64,000 nucleotides of DNA, taken from the NCBI GenBank assembly GCA_937123825.1, contig CAKZKQ010000782.1, positions 21,325-85,324 of the forward strand, in the 5' to 3' direction. The notes under the pieces are model-generated. The model made no database searches. It saw nothing but the letters and a program-made list of their open reading frames with translations, and was not told the origin of the DNA. The translations under genes and the position numbers were made by a program. This DNA comes from an uncultured Pseudomonadota bacterium. Its GTDB lineage: Bacteria > Myxococcota_A > Bradymonadia > Bradymonadales > GCA-2716585. Numbering within the stretch: the first letter of the stretch is position 1; every line of letters starts with the position of its first letter. Of the stretch, positions 29,213-37,721 are shown piece by piece.

Positions 29213-31092
29213 TGGAGATCACAGCCAGGGTTTTGGGCGTGGGTTTGCCCATCGGGGCAAAGAGTGGCGTCGTCAAAGATGGCGTCGGTGAAGTCGGCGC
29301 CGTCCACCACCGCCCCCGTCAAGTCGGCATCGGCCAGCGTCGCCCCCACAAAAATGGCGTCGGTCAACGTGCGGCCGCTCAAATCCACCCCGGTCAAATC
29401 CGCCCCCCCAAAGTCCTGCCCAGCCAGCGCCACCGGGAGCGTCGCGCCGGTCAGGTTGGCCTCACCCATGGTCGAGTCCGTGATGGACGCGCCGCTTAAG
29501 TTGGTGCCGACCAGCGTGGCCCGGTCCATCATGGTCTGGTTGAGGGTCGCACCGGTCAAATCCGCGTCGGTCAGGTTGATCCGCGAGCAAATCGAGCCCG
29601 ACAAATCCACCCCGGGGGCCGTCACGAGGGAGAAACCGCCCAGGTTGAGCGCTGCGTTGGTCAGCTTGCTGCCGGTCAGGTTTCCACCGTTGAAGAAGAA
29701 GAAGGCCATGTCTGCCCCGTCCAAATCGGTGCCCGACAGGTCCACCCCGTCAAAGAGCGCCCCTTGAAAGAGGCCATCGCGCAAGCACGCGTTGCGGATG
29801 CTCCCCCCAGGCATCTGGAAGTTGTCCATGACCGCCCCTGTCAGGTTGGCGCCGTCCAGGACCCCGTCTTCAAACTCGGCCTCGGCAAAGACCGCCTGCG
29901 GCATCGAGAGCAAGGCCTGCTCCGGATCACAAGGGTCCTCGGGCAGCGCGGCCTCTGGGTCAATGAAGACGCAGCCGCGCATGTCCGCCGACGCAAAGTT
30001 GACCCGCTCCATATTGGCGCCAATGAAGGTCGTCCCCCGAATGTCGGCCCCCGAAAAGTTGACTCGCTCCAGGTTGGCGCCCGAGAGGTTGACCCCCTCA
30101 AAGGTCGCCGACGCAAAGTTGGCGCTGGTCAGGTTCAACCCCAATTCGGACAGATCGCCTCGGACCTGGGTAAAGGCAAAGTCGGCCCCCTGGATGTTGA
30201 TCTCATCCTGGGCGATCTGCCCAAAGAGCTCCGCGTCAAGGACCACACCGGCCAGATTCAACTGCGCCTGGGCCAGATCCCGCAGATCGATCTGAAGGGT
30301 CACCTCGTGCGTGGTTGTCTCGGGGTCGATGGTGATCTCGATGGATTGGGCCTCAAACCCAGAGCGCTGGGTCCGCACCGTCAACACCCCGTCGGGGACG
30401 TCTTCAAAGGTCACCGGGCGGCTCTCGCGCACGCGCTGATCGACAAAGCGCTGCTCTCCGGCCTCAATCAGCACCCTTGAGAAGCGCTCGGCGTCGGGAA
30501 TCCAGGCCGGCAAGACCTCTACGGTGACCTGCACCGTGCCGGTCAGATCACACGCGTCCCCCACCCCGTCGCCTTCCGCATCGTCCTGCTCGGCGTTGGC
30601 GTCGTCGGGGCAGTTGTCCCCATCGTTGTCGACCCCATCCCCGTCACGGTCCCCATCACAGACATCACCCTGCCCATCCCCATCGGCGTTGGCCTGATCG
30701 GGGTTGGGGTCATCGGGACAATTGTCATCGCGGTCAATGACACCGTCTTCATCGGCGTCGGGACGCGGCACGCAACGCCCTTGCTGACAGCGCTCATCGG
30801 CAGGACAGTCAGGGTCCAGGGCGCACTGCGCTGCCACACAGACCATGTCTTCACAGATCTGACCGGCGCGGCATTGCCCATCGTCAGCGCAAGCGCCCGG
30901 CGCGTTGTTGGTGTCGTTGTTGGGCTGATCGTTGTTGACGTCGTTGTTCAAGTCATTGTTGACGTCATTGTTTCCGGCGTTGTTGGCGGGCGGCTGGGTG
31001 TCGCCCGTGTCCCCATTGTCGGAGCACGCCCCCAAAAGTGAGGCTGCGGCCAGCGCCAGACAGCGCACCACCCCCCAAAGACGGCGCCGCAT
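29209..31092 (-). CDS. Pentapeptide-repeat lipoprotein with Asn/Asp linker and TSP3-like calcium repeats
   Basis: About 627 aa from the ATG at 31092, which starts a signal peptide with lipobox LLGAC. Then come an Asn/Asp linker (PANNAGNNDVNNDLNNDVNN), a Cys-rich segment (CADDGQCRAGQICEDMVCVA), thrombospondin type 3 calcium-binding repeats (DADEDGVIDRDDNCPDDPNP and DGDRDGDGVDNDGDNCPDDA), a beta-rich region and a long run of A(D/N)LxG-type pentapeptide repeats (for example FEGVNLSGANLERVNFSGAD and GTNLSGASITDSTMGEANLT) that should fold as a right-handed beta helix. Two in-frame codons upstream of 31092 would remove the signal peptide. It is probably displayed on the cell surface. It is coupled to the EP-repeat membrane protein. 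Confidence 0.88.
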
Positions 31093-31217
31093 CAGACGAC
31101 GATCGTTATTGGCAGTGTGTTTGATGGACGGATGTGATGGGCAGGTGTTGAACACGACGCGCGATCCTCTTGATGCCAGACAGTTTGGCCCACAGGGTAC
31201 AGCGCATGAGACAACAG

Positions 31218-32486
31218 TCAAAGTCCCCGGCGTCTGCCCCGTGGCGCCCGGCGGCGCTTGAAGCGTTGGCTGACCTTCCCGATGGGCTGGTGTTCAAAGG
31301 GTTCCTTGAGGTAGCTGCGGAACATGGCAAAGTCCAGCTTGGGAAACCACCGCTCGGTCATCGAGTCCCCGGCATAGCGGTAGGACCACAGCCGCGCCAA
31401 TTCGCGCTGACTCATCGTGTCGATCCACGCCGCAAAGTTGGCTTCATCCACGCCGTGCAGGTCAAACTCATAGGACAGATGCTCGCCGTGGCGATAAAGG
31501 TAGATCTGGCGGTACATCAGGCCCTGATCGGTGACCCGAAAGTGCCGCAGGCTGGCGTTGCGGGTGTACTTTTGAGAAATGGGCGGCGCCGTCAAGAAGA
31601 AGGTCTTGTTGTGAACGTAGGCCTCATCGCGGTGCACGTGCCCTGAAAGCTCGGCCTCCACACCGTGACGGTCCAACATGTCCAGATAGGCGTGCATCCG
31701 GGGCGTGGTCCAACTCTGCGCCAGCCGCGCGGGATAGAACGTGGGCACGGCGGGGATGTGATTGAGAACCATGACGCGCTGCCCATCGGCGCGGGCCTGA
31801 GAGATGAGCGCCTCCATCTGCGCCCACTGCTGGGACGCAACCTGGGCCACGTCGCGCGACCGATTGCGGGCGTTCCAAAGCTGGGAATCCACCCCAATGA
31901 TCGTCACAGGGCCGTGGTCGGCGCGGTAGGGCGTCTTGACCTCGGGAAACTCCCTGCTCCACCACGACCGGCGCTTCTGCGTGGGGCTGAACATGCCGTC
32001 GTGGTTGCCCGGCACAATGTTCACGGGCACCTTGAGCTTGGCCAGGAGTTTTTTGAAGAGCTTGATCTGCGGCGGCGAAAAATGATCGGTCAGATCGCCC
32101 GAAATGACCACAAAAGCCGGGCGCGGGTTCATGCGGTTGATGACGTTGATGGCCCGCTCAAAGGTCTCATGATCTTTGTCGTGACCAACGTGGGTGTCGC
32201 TGAGTTGGACAAAGGTCAACTCGGTCTTTCGCCCATCCAAAGGCCAGGGCCCAAAAGGGTCGGTCAGCGGTCGAAAACCCAGATTGGGCCTACTCGGCTC
32301 GACCTCGGGCAGAATCTCGGACGGCGCGGCGGATGGCGCTGCGGCGATCTCGATCGGCTCGGGGGCAACCGTGGCCTGAGCCTCTTCGGGAGCACTGGAC
32401 TGCTCAATAAAGAGGCCACCGAGGGCCACCAGCCCCAGCGAAGCCACGCCAATGCTCGCCACCACAGGTTTGATGAAGGAAGACAC
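31218..32486 (-). CDS. Calcineurin-like metallophosphoesterase, membrane-anchored or exported
   Basis: 422 aa. An N-terminal hydrophobic segment (VVASIGVASLGLVALGGLFI) is followed by a Ser/Ala/Pro/Glu linker. All five metallophosphoesterase motifs are present: LSDTHVGHD, VISGDLTDHF, VPGNHDGMF, VLNHIPAVP and LSGHVHRDE. The binuclear metal centre should therefore be intact. It likely hydrolyses phosphoesters in the periplasm; the substrate is unknown. The C-terminus is Arg-rich (RRRAPRGRRRGL). It lies 125 nt upstream of the pentapeptide lipoprotein gene on the same strand. Confidence 0.9.
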   Translation of the reverse strand: MSSFIKPVVASIGVASLGLVALGGLFIEQSSAPEEAQATVAPEPIEIAAAPSAAPSEILPEVEPSRPNLGFRPLTDPFGPWPLDGRKTELTFVQLSDTHVGHDKDHETFERAINVINRMNPRPAFVVISGDLTDHFSPPQIKLFKKLLAKLKVPVNIVPGNHDGMFSPTQKRRSWWSREFPEVKTPYRADHGPVTIIGVDSQLWNARNRSRDVAQVASQQWAQMEALISQARADGQRVMVLNHIPAVPTFYPARLAQSWTTPRMHAYLDMLDRHGVEAELSGHVHRDEAYVHNKTFFLTAPPISQKYTRNASLRHFRVTDQGLMYRQIYLYRHGEHLSYEFDLHGVDEANFAAWIDTMSQRELARLWSYRYAGDSMTERWFPKLDFAMFRSYLKEPFEHQPIGKVSQRFKRRRAPRGRRRGL

Positions 32487-32631
32487 GCTGCGACTCCTTG
32501 CCGAGGACGGGCGTGGTCAGCGCCCATCACCATTGATCGTGCGCTCCATTGCAGACCGGGTCAAGTTCCTCGACCACAACGGGCACCGAAGGCCATCGCA
32601 AGATTGTGTCTTCAACCAAATCAACCGGGCA

Positions 32632-33285
32632 TCAATCGTCGAGCGCTTCAAGCTCGCCAAGCGTGTTGATGTTCACCAACGAGCGCTGCCACTGCGGGTC
32701 CATCTGGACAAGCTCAGGCACGTCCAGCGCCACCACACCGTCCATCTGCCCCAACACGCGCTGCATCGACGCCTGCCCCCCACGCGCAAGGGCCGCCATT
32801 GGCCCTGCCGCCGCCGACGGACGATACAGGGCGTGCAGCGGCTCAAACCGCGCCCCCATCTGCCCCGGCACCCTGGGCACAATGACGCTCGTCTCTGGGC
32901 CGGCCTCCTGGGCCGCCTCAATCATCGCCGCCAAAAGCTGAAGCCGCAGCATCGGCATGTCACAGCCCGTGGCCAGGACCCACGGCACACCCGACCGCTC
33001 GGCATGCTCCAACGCCATCACCAACGCCGCCACAGGACCATCCAACCCAGGATCATCCTCAAGAAAGATCACATCGGGGTCATGCACCAGATGACCCACC
33101 AGACGTGGATGGCGGCTCATGTGCCCCACCGACAACCAGACCTCGGGCGCCTGACACACCAAACGCACCACGCTCAAGACGTGGTCGATCAAGCGCCGTC
33201 CTCGCCAGCGGTGCATGGCCTTGTTGGTGCCAAAGCGCTTGGAGCGCCCACCGGCAAGCACCAACGGTTGGATGATGGCGTTCAG
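32632..33285 (-). CDS. mobA: Molybdenum cofactor guanylyltransferase MobA, probable CTG start
   Basis: About 217 aa. LVLAGGRSKRFGTNKAMHRW is the nucleotide-binding signature of MobA-like NTP transferases. VIFLEDDPGLDGPVAALVMA and VLATGCDMPMLRLQLLAAMI match the GP-x-AG and CDxP motifs. It would transfer GMP from GTP to molybdopterin. No ATG/GTG/TTG lies at the expected place. A CTG at 33285 overlaps the upstream stop (CTGA), sits 6 nt after GGAGGAG and gives the usual short N-terminus NAIIQPLVLAGG; an ATG at 33363 would add a non-homologous 26-residue extension overlapping the GroES-like gene. Confidence 0.88.
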   Translation of the reverse strand: MNAIIQPLVLAGGRSKRFGTNKAMHRWRGRRLIDHVLSVVRLVCQAPEVWLSVGHMSRHPRLVGHLVHDPDVIFLEDDPGLDGPVAALVMALEHAERSGVPWVLATGCDMPMLRLQLLAAMIEAAQEAGPETSVIVPRVPGQMGARFEPLHALYRPSAAAGPMAALARGGQASMQRVLGQMDGVVALDVPELVQMDPQWQRSLVNINTLGELEALDD

Positions 33286-33638
33286 TGGGTCTCCTCCAAC
33301 GGCACTTCTTCGACGACCGCCAAGACGCGCGCCACTTCCAGCAAGCGCAGCGAATCGTCCCACGGCACCCGCGTGCCCTCATCTTTGGGAAAGAGGATCC
33401 GAGCCCCGCACGGCACCCCCGAAACATTGACCCCCAGCTCCTCATCGGCGCCCACTCCGGCACGGGCCACCTCCACGATCTCTCCGTAGAGCGCTTCGGC
33501 CAGCTTTTCACGGGCACCCGGGGGCAAAAAGAGCCCCGACTCGTGGCGCTCCTCGTCTTTCAAGACACGCACCAGCACACGCGGTCCCATCGGTTGGATG
33601 TGGCGCACCACTTTGCGGGGCTTATCATCCATGTCCAT
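33282..33638 (-). CDS. GroES-like (Cpn10-fold) protein
   Basis: About 118 aa from the ATG at 33638; ATGs at 33644 and 33632 are close alternatives and the Shine-Dalgarno GGGAG/GAGG lies among them. The sequence follows the co-chaperonin fold: IQPMGPRVLVRVLKDEERHE (compare the Cpn10 start IRPLxDRVLVxR), SGLFLPPGAREKLAEALYGE IVEVARAG in place of the P...xxGxVVAVGxG turn, and GARILFPKDEGTRVPWDD in place of the GDxVxFxKYxGTE motif. The mobile loop is shortened. There is no groEL nearby, so it is probably a divergent paralogue. Its stop is coupled to mobA by a 4-nt overlap. Confidence 0.78.
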   Translation of the reverse strand: MDMDDKPRKVVRHIQPMGPRVLVRVLKDEERHESGLFLPPGAREKLAEALYGEIVEVARAGVGADEELGVNVSGVPCGARILFPKDEGTRVPWDDSLRLLEVARVLAVVEEVPLEETH

Positions 33639-33865
33639 CCTCATCTCCCAGCCGAACAACACAAACATTCGCAACGGACTTGCAGCCATCGCCACAACCA
33701 CGATCGCCATATCACACGGAGAACCCGGGCCACAGTCGCCCAGACACACCGCGAACATAACGAAAGAGAGCAGACAAAGTCCACGCCGCGTGACCAGATC
33801 CAGGATTTGAGCTTGGTGGGGTAAAGGCGTACCGTCTTGTCCATCTCCTGGATAGGAGACGCTCC

Positions 33866-33931
33866 AACGGGCCCCGGTATATGGCGGGTTCTGCGGGCTC
33901 AAATACTATGAGCACATCACCGGGGCCCGTT
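33866..33931. terminator. Long inverted repeat downstream of the retron RT; candidate terminator or RNA element
   Basis: AACGGGCCCCGGT (33866-33878) and ACCGGGGCCCGTT (33919-33931) are perfect 13-bp arms, extended by CCA/TGG with a mismatch, around a 40-nt loop. It lies 82 nt beyond the RT stop on its strand and upstream of the GroES-like gene. It may end retron transcription; no T-run follows. The remaining 33639-34012 interval shows no gene. Confidence 0.45.
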
Positions 33932-34012
33932 TGGACGCCTTATGCCCCACATCCAAAGCAACCCTTGTGCCACAGTGCAATTTATATTCTGGAACAGACG
34001 CAGTGACCGGGC

Positions 34013-35677
34013 TCACCAGAGCTTCCACCACTTCTTGTCTTGGCCCTCTTCATCCTCTGCGCCGTCGTCCTGGTTGCCCGGGACGTCGATGGGGATTTCA
34101 GCGGGGGTCTGGGCGGGCTCTGGTGCCGGGGTGGTCTGAGTGACCGGGATGGGCGGCGGACCAGCCAAGGGATCGGCGCTGGGCGCGCTGGGGGTCGGCA
34201 CCGGGATGTTTGCCGCCGCAGCGGGGGCCGCAGGGCGCTGGGTGCCGGGCGCTGGGCGGATTTGGATGGGTCGCCCGTAGCGCTGGTGGATGGCGCGGAC
34301 GCGCTCTTTGAGCGGGCGGCCTTTGTTGGGGTCGACCATGAAGACAAAGTTGGCGAAGCCTTCAATGGAGGCCAGCACGTCGGTGGCCGGGTCGCCCCAG
34401 GTTTTGCCTTCGGGGCCGTCCTTTTCGATCTGGAAGAGCGTGGCCCGAAAGCGGCGCAAGGTTTTGCGCGGCACGTTGGGGCGTTCGTTGACGACCAGCC
34501 CAGTGACTTCCTGGCGGCGGCCTTTGCGCAGGACCCTGGTCTTGTCGGGATGCACGTGGAAGCCTTCGTCCGCGATGATGCGGCGCACCTGACCCAGGAG
34601 CCTGCCCACCAGCTCGGTGCTTTGACCCGAACCCGAGAAGGTCAGGTCGTCGGCGTAGCGGGTGTAGGTGAAGCCCAGGGATTCGGCCAGGCCTTTGAGG
34701 CGAGTGTCGAGCTTGCGGCAGATGAGGTTGGTGATGGCGGGGCTGCTGGGGGCGCCTTGCGGCAGAAGGCGCGGTCCCATGGCCACGTGCCAGGTCTTGC
34801 CGTCGAGTTCAACGGTCTCGATGTCGGGTTCGGTGGTCAGCAGCGCAAAGACGGTGGAGACAGCCTGGGAGTAGCCAAGCGCCTTGAAGAGACCCAACAC
34901 GCGGGAGAATGTCAGCGTGGGGAAGAAGTCTTTGAGGTCGAGGTTGACGACCACGTCGCGTCCCACGTGGGGCTTGGCGTTGCTGACGATGGAGCGCCCG
35001 GGGCGGAAGCCGTGTGCGGCGTCGTGCGCGGGGACTCGGTCGAGGATGTTTTCGAGCAACCACCGCTGGGCGGTCTTGAGCCGCGGCATGGGCGCCGAAA
35101 TGAGCCGCACGCCGCCGGTCTTCTTGGGGACCTGGAAGCGGGCGTAGTGGTTGACGGTGGAGACGGGCCGGTTGAAGGTCAGAAAGCGCAGTGCCGAGAT
35201 GGTGATCCCCATGGCGCCGGCGATCTCCTCGGCGGTGGCCAACACAGGCAAGCCCAGGACCTCCAGGCGGTCGCGCTCAATGTCGTGGCCGCCGAGCCCT
35301 CCAGAGACGCCCTGGCCCAGGTAGGTGATCTGGCGTGCTTGACGCTGGCGCCAGGCGGCGGCGCGCTCGACGCGCTCGCGCTCTCGGCGCTCTTTGGTCT
35401 CCTGCTGGCGCTTGCGGCTCTCGGCCATGCGCTGGAGCCTGGCGGCCTTGAGCAGGGCGGCGTTGTTGTGCAGCCGGGACTGCTCGGTGCGCAGCGCCTG
35501 AATCTCTTTGTTGAGCTCAGCCAGACGCTCACGGTCGGCTTTGGTGACCGTGTTGTTGTGGGGGTGGCCGCCGGTCCAGAAGCCAAGGCGGACCATCTCC
35601 TCAAAGATGAACTGCTCTTTGGAGGTCTGGCGAATGCGCTCGTAGAGTTCTTGTCGGGATCGGGGTTGATTGCTCAT
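34013..35677 (-). CDS. Retron reverse transcriptase (myxobacterial Mx162-like)
   Basis: 554 aa from the ATG at 35677, which starts 12 nt after the a2 arm of the msr-msd locus with GAGGG upstream; an earlier ATG at 35707 would lie inside that arm. Residues 1-140 are a coiled-coil, Arg/Glu-rich extension, as in myxobacterial retron RTs. The polymerase follows: GGVRLISAPMPRLKTAQRWL, retron region X motif NAxxH (NAKPH, 233-237), motif A NLDLKDFFPT (catalytic D247), LPQGAPSSPAITN, YADD (341-344) and region Y VTG (391-393). It should prime at a branching G of its own RNA and make msDNA. Residues about 470-554 form an unusual Pro/Ala tail ending in an acidic patch and KKWWKLW. Confidence 0.96.
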   Translation of the reverse strand: MSNQPRSRQELYERIRQTSKEQFIFEEMVRLGFWTGGHPHNNTVTKADRERLAELNKEIQALRTEQSRLHNNAALLKAARLQRMAESRKRQQETKERRERERVERAAAWRQRQARQITYLGQGVSGGLGGHDIERDRLEVLGLPVLATAEEIAGAMGITISALRFLTFNRPVSTVNHYARFQVPKKTGGVRLISAPMPRLKTAQRWLLENILDRVPAHDAAHGFRPGRSIVSNAKPHVGRDVVVNLDLKDFFPTLTFSRVLGLFKALGYSQAVSTVFALLTTEPDIETVELDGKTWHVAMGPRLLPQGAPSSPAITNLICRKLDTRLKGLAESLGFTYTRYADDLTFSGSGQSTELVGRLLGQVRRIIADEGFHVHPDKTRVLRKGRRQEVTGLVVNERPNVPRKTLRRFRATLFQIEKDGPEGKTWGDPATDVLASIEGFANFVFMVDPNKGRPLKERVRAIHQRYGRPIQIRPAPGTQRPAAPAAAANIPVPTPSAPSADPLAGPPPIPVTQTTPAPEPAQTPAEIPIDVPGNQDDGAEDEEGQDKKWWKLW

Positions 35678-35688
35678 GATTTTGGCCC

Positions 35689-35947
35689 TCGCAACCGGCA
35701 GACGCAACGGTCAGAAGCGACACCTTCGAAAGGTCTAAAGACTGGACCGCTCAACTCAAGTCCGGTGGACCCACCGTGCGCCCATTGGCTTGCACAGCTA
35801 CGACACCGAAATGGCGCACGGTGGGTCCACCGGACACCAGTAAAGAGCGGGCCAGTGACGCATGGCAGGGCACGAGACATGGACGGCGATCCGCCGCCCG
35901 GGTTGCAAGGTCCCGGTGCTTCTGACCGTTGCGTCTGCCGGTTGCGA
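35689..35947 (-). ncRNA. Retron msr-msd RNA locus (template and primer for msDNA)
   Basis: On the RT's strand, directly upstream of it. Ends are a1 (35947-35918) and a2 (35718-35689), perfect reverse complements over 30 bp. The a1 arm ends in AGC; the G at 35919 is the expected branching guanosine. The msd is a 23-bp perfect stem (35760-35782 with 35813-35835) and 30-nt loop, enclosed by a 12-bp stem with one mismatch (35741-35752 with 35845-35856). The msr portion, about 35857-35917 on the minus strand, contains short GC hairpins. This is the standard a1-msr-msd-a2 order. Exact msDNA ends cannot be set by eye. Confidence 0.92.
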
Positions 35948-35971
35948 CCTGAAATCAGGCCGCCCCCACGG

Positions 35972-36019
35972 CGCAGCGCTGGCCGGCGCTGCGTCGCCCT
36001 TGCCCGAGGCGCGGCAAGG
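35972..36019. promoter_or_regulatory. Two stacked hairpins between the WHSWIM gene and the retron RNA
   Basis: CCTTGCC/GGCAAGG (35998-36004, 36013-36019) and CGCAGCGC/GCGCTGCG (35972-35979, 35986-35993) form adjacent stems in the 103-nt gap before the msr-msd. Neither is followed by a T-run. They may mark RNA processing or partial termination separating the protein genes from the ncRNA. Confidence 0.4.
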
Positions 36020-36050
36020 AAATCAACTGTGGTCATGGCCAAGCAGGCGT

Positions 36051-37721
36051 TCATCGACGCCTCCTTCGGTTTGACCGTGCCCCGTGGCGCTGCCCATGGG
36101 ACAGGCGCAGCGCCAGCATGTGTTCACAAGGCCCTTTGTAGAGCTTGTTGGTGCGGTAGAAGTAGCAATCACACTCGGCTTCCACCATACGCTCATCGCG
36201 GTCAATGAGCAAGCTGGGCCGGTGCGTTCGGCTGCCGTCGCGCACCTGCCCCGAGAGCGCCAGCGCGCCTTCAGGAGTGCGTCGGGCCTGGACGTTGTTG
36301 ACCCGACCGCTGGTGACAAAGCTGTTGGCCTTGCGCTCGCGGTCGTTGGCAAAACGCAGCTTGTCCATCGGCAGCGGCTCGCGGCTGAGCTCCCTGGCCC
36401 GATAAACCCCTTTGTTGAGGTCATAAATGGCGCGGCCCGCCTGGGTATAAGCCCCCAACGCACCGAGCACCACCGAACGCTCCAGACCCAGCCTCCCGGC
36501 CAGACCGTCCACGTCCTCGTACCAGTTCTCTTTGAGCGCCTGGAAGACCCTGCGCTTGGTCAGGTTATCGACCTCAGCGCGCGGCGCCATCAAGTCAAAG
36601 TTGCCCGCCTTGGACCAATCGTTGGCCGTCCAACCGGACAAACCAAGCGTAAAGGACATGTCGCCCAAATCCGCCACATAGAACGAGGGCAAACCCTGGC
36701 CGAGCAAGTGCACCGTAAAGCGGCGCGTGACCGGGATGAGACGCTCCAGGATGTTGATCCGGCGCCGACCCCAGATCCGCAACTCCTTGGGCTCGGGCCC
36801 GTGGTAGATCGACCGGTGGCAGACCACCTCGTGCTCCCAGGGCTCAAAGACCACCCTGATCGGCTCGCCGGGCTTCAAACAATAGCGCATGGCGCGCGGG
36901 CCGCGCTTCTCACGTTGGCGCCGCAGCACAAAGCACAGGTTGTGCACGTCCATGGGGCTGAGATCAAAGGTCGTCATCGGCAACGACATGGCCGAGCTGA
37001 CCTGCAAGAATCCCCTCACCCAGGAGTCGGGCAGGTCGATCTTGACCTCTTTATAACCGTCGTCGTTGCCGGTGGTGACCTCAAAGCCCGACGGATCGAC
37101 CTGGAAGCGCGTCTCTTTGTAAGAGCGGATCTTCTGGAACTCGTCGTAGAGCTCGGCCGAATAGTCGATGTTGGTCGTGCCGCAGGCAAACTCCCCGATG
37201 TTCTTAAAGACCTCGTAGCTCACCCCCAGGCGCCCATAGCTGGACTCGTCCTGGCTGAAGCACTCAAAGAAGATCTCATCGGGGTGGACCGTGATCACGG
37301 GGTCCAACACGTACCAGGCGTTGTAGTCGCGCCGGTAGAGATAGTTGAAATACCGGTTCTGGGCCTTGTAGAAGTCCGACATCCGACCGTTGACCCGGTA
37401 ATTCACATCCCGGTACTCGGTCATGAGCGTCTCCAGCCTGCTCGCCACGCCGGCGCGCTGCTGATTGATGGCGCTCCAGTCGAGCAACTCCTGCTGGGCC
37501 AACCACTCTTTGTAAGCCGTGCGATCCTTGGGCTGGTAACGCAGGTCAGAGATGACCACATCGTGCAGCGCACTCATCGCCTCGCGGAAATTGATCCGCT
37601 TGCGCAGTTGACCATCAAAGAAGGTCGGCTCGCGGGTGGTGTCGGGCGAGAAGGACATCTGGGTGCGCCCGCTGGAGCTGCTGACGGCGCTGCTGCCGTT
37701 GTAGGAGTAGTTGAACTCCAT
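36051..37721 (-). CDS. Winged-helix / SWIM zinc-finger protein of a type XIII-like retron (WHSWIM)
   Basis: 556 aa from the ATG at 37721, which shares one base with the stop of the ARM-repeat gene (TGATG) and has GGAGGG upstream. Residues about 410-470 look like a winged helix (KRRVFQALKENWYEDVDGLA, GRLGLERSVVLGALGAYTQA). The SWIM zinc finger is at the C-terminus: C517-x-C519, 12 residues, C532-x-H534 (ECDCYF ... GPCEHML), followed by a basic tail (SNRRRRR). SWIM fingers bind DNA or proteins. In the retron classification I recall, type XIII pairs the RT with WHSWIM and ARM-repeat proteins, matching this order. It is the likely effector or partner; its biochemical activity is not known to me. 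Confidence 0.9.
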   Translation of the reverse strand: MEFNYSYNGSSAVSSSSGRTQMSFSPDTTREPTFFDGQLRKRINFREAMSALHDVVISDLRYQPKDRTAYKEWLAQQELLDWSAINQQRAGVASRLETLMTEYRDVNYRVNGRMSDFYKAQNRYFNYLYRRDYNAWYVLDPVITVHPDEIFFECFSQDESSYGRLGVSYEVFKNIGEFACGTTNIDYSAELYDEFQKIRSYKETRFQVDPSGFEVTTGNDDGYKEVKIDLPDSWVRGFLQVSSAMSLPMTTFDLSPMDVHNLCFVLRRQREKRGPRAMRYCLKPGEPIRVVFEPWEHEVVCHRSIYHGPEPKELRIWGRRRINILERLIPVTRRFTVHLLGQGLPSFYVADLGDMSFTLGLSGWTANDWSKAGNFDLMAPRAEVDNLTKRRVFQALKENWYEDVDGLAGRLGLERSVVLGALGAYTQAGRAIYDLNKGVYRARELSREPLPMDKLRFANDRERKANSFVTSGRVNNVQARRTPEGALALSGQVRDGSRTHRPSLLIDRDERMVEAECDCYFYRTNKLYKGPCEHMLALRLSHGQRHGARSNRRRRR

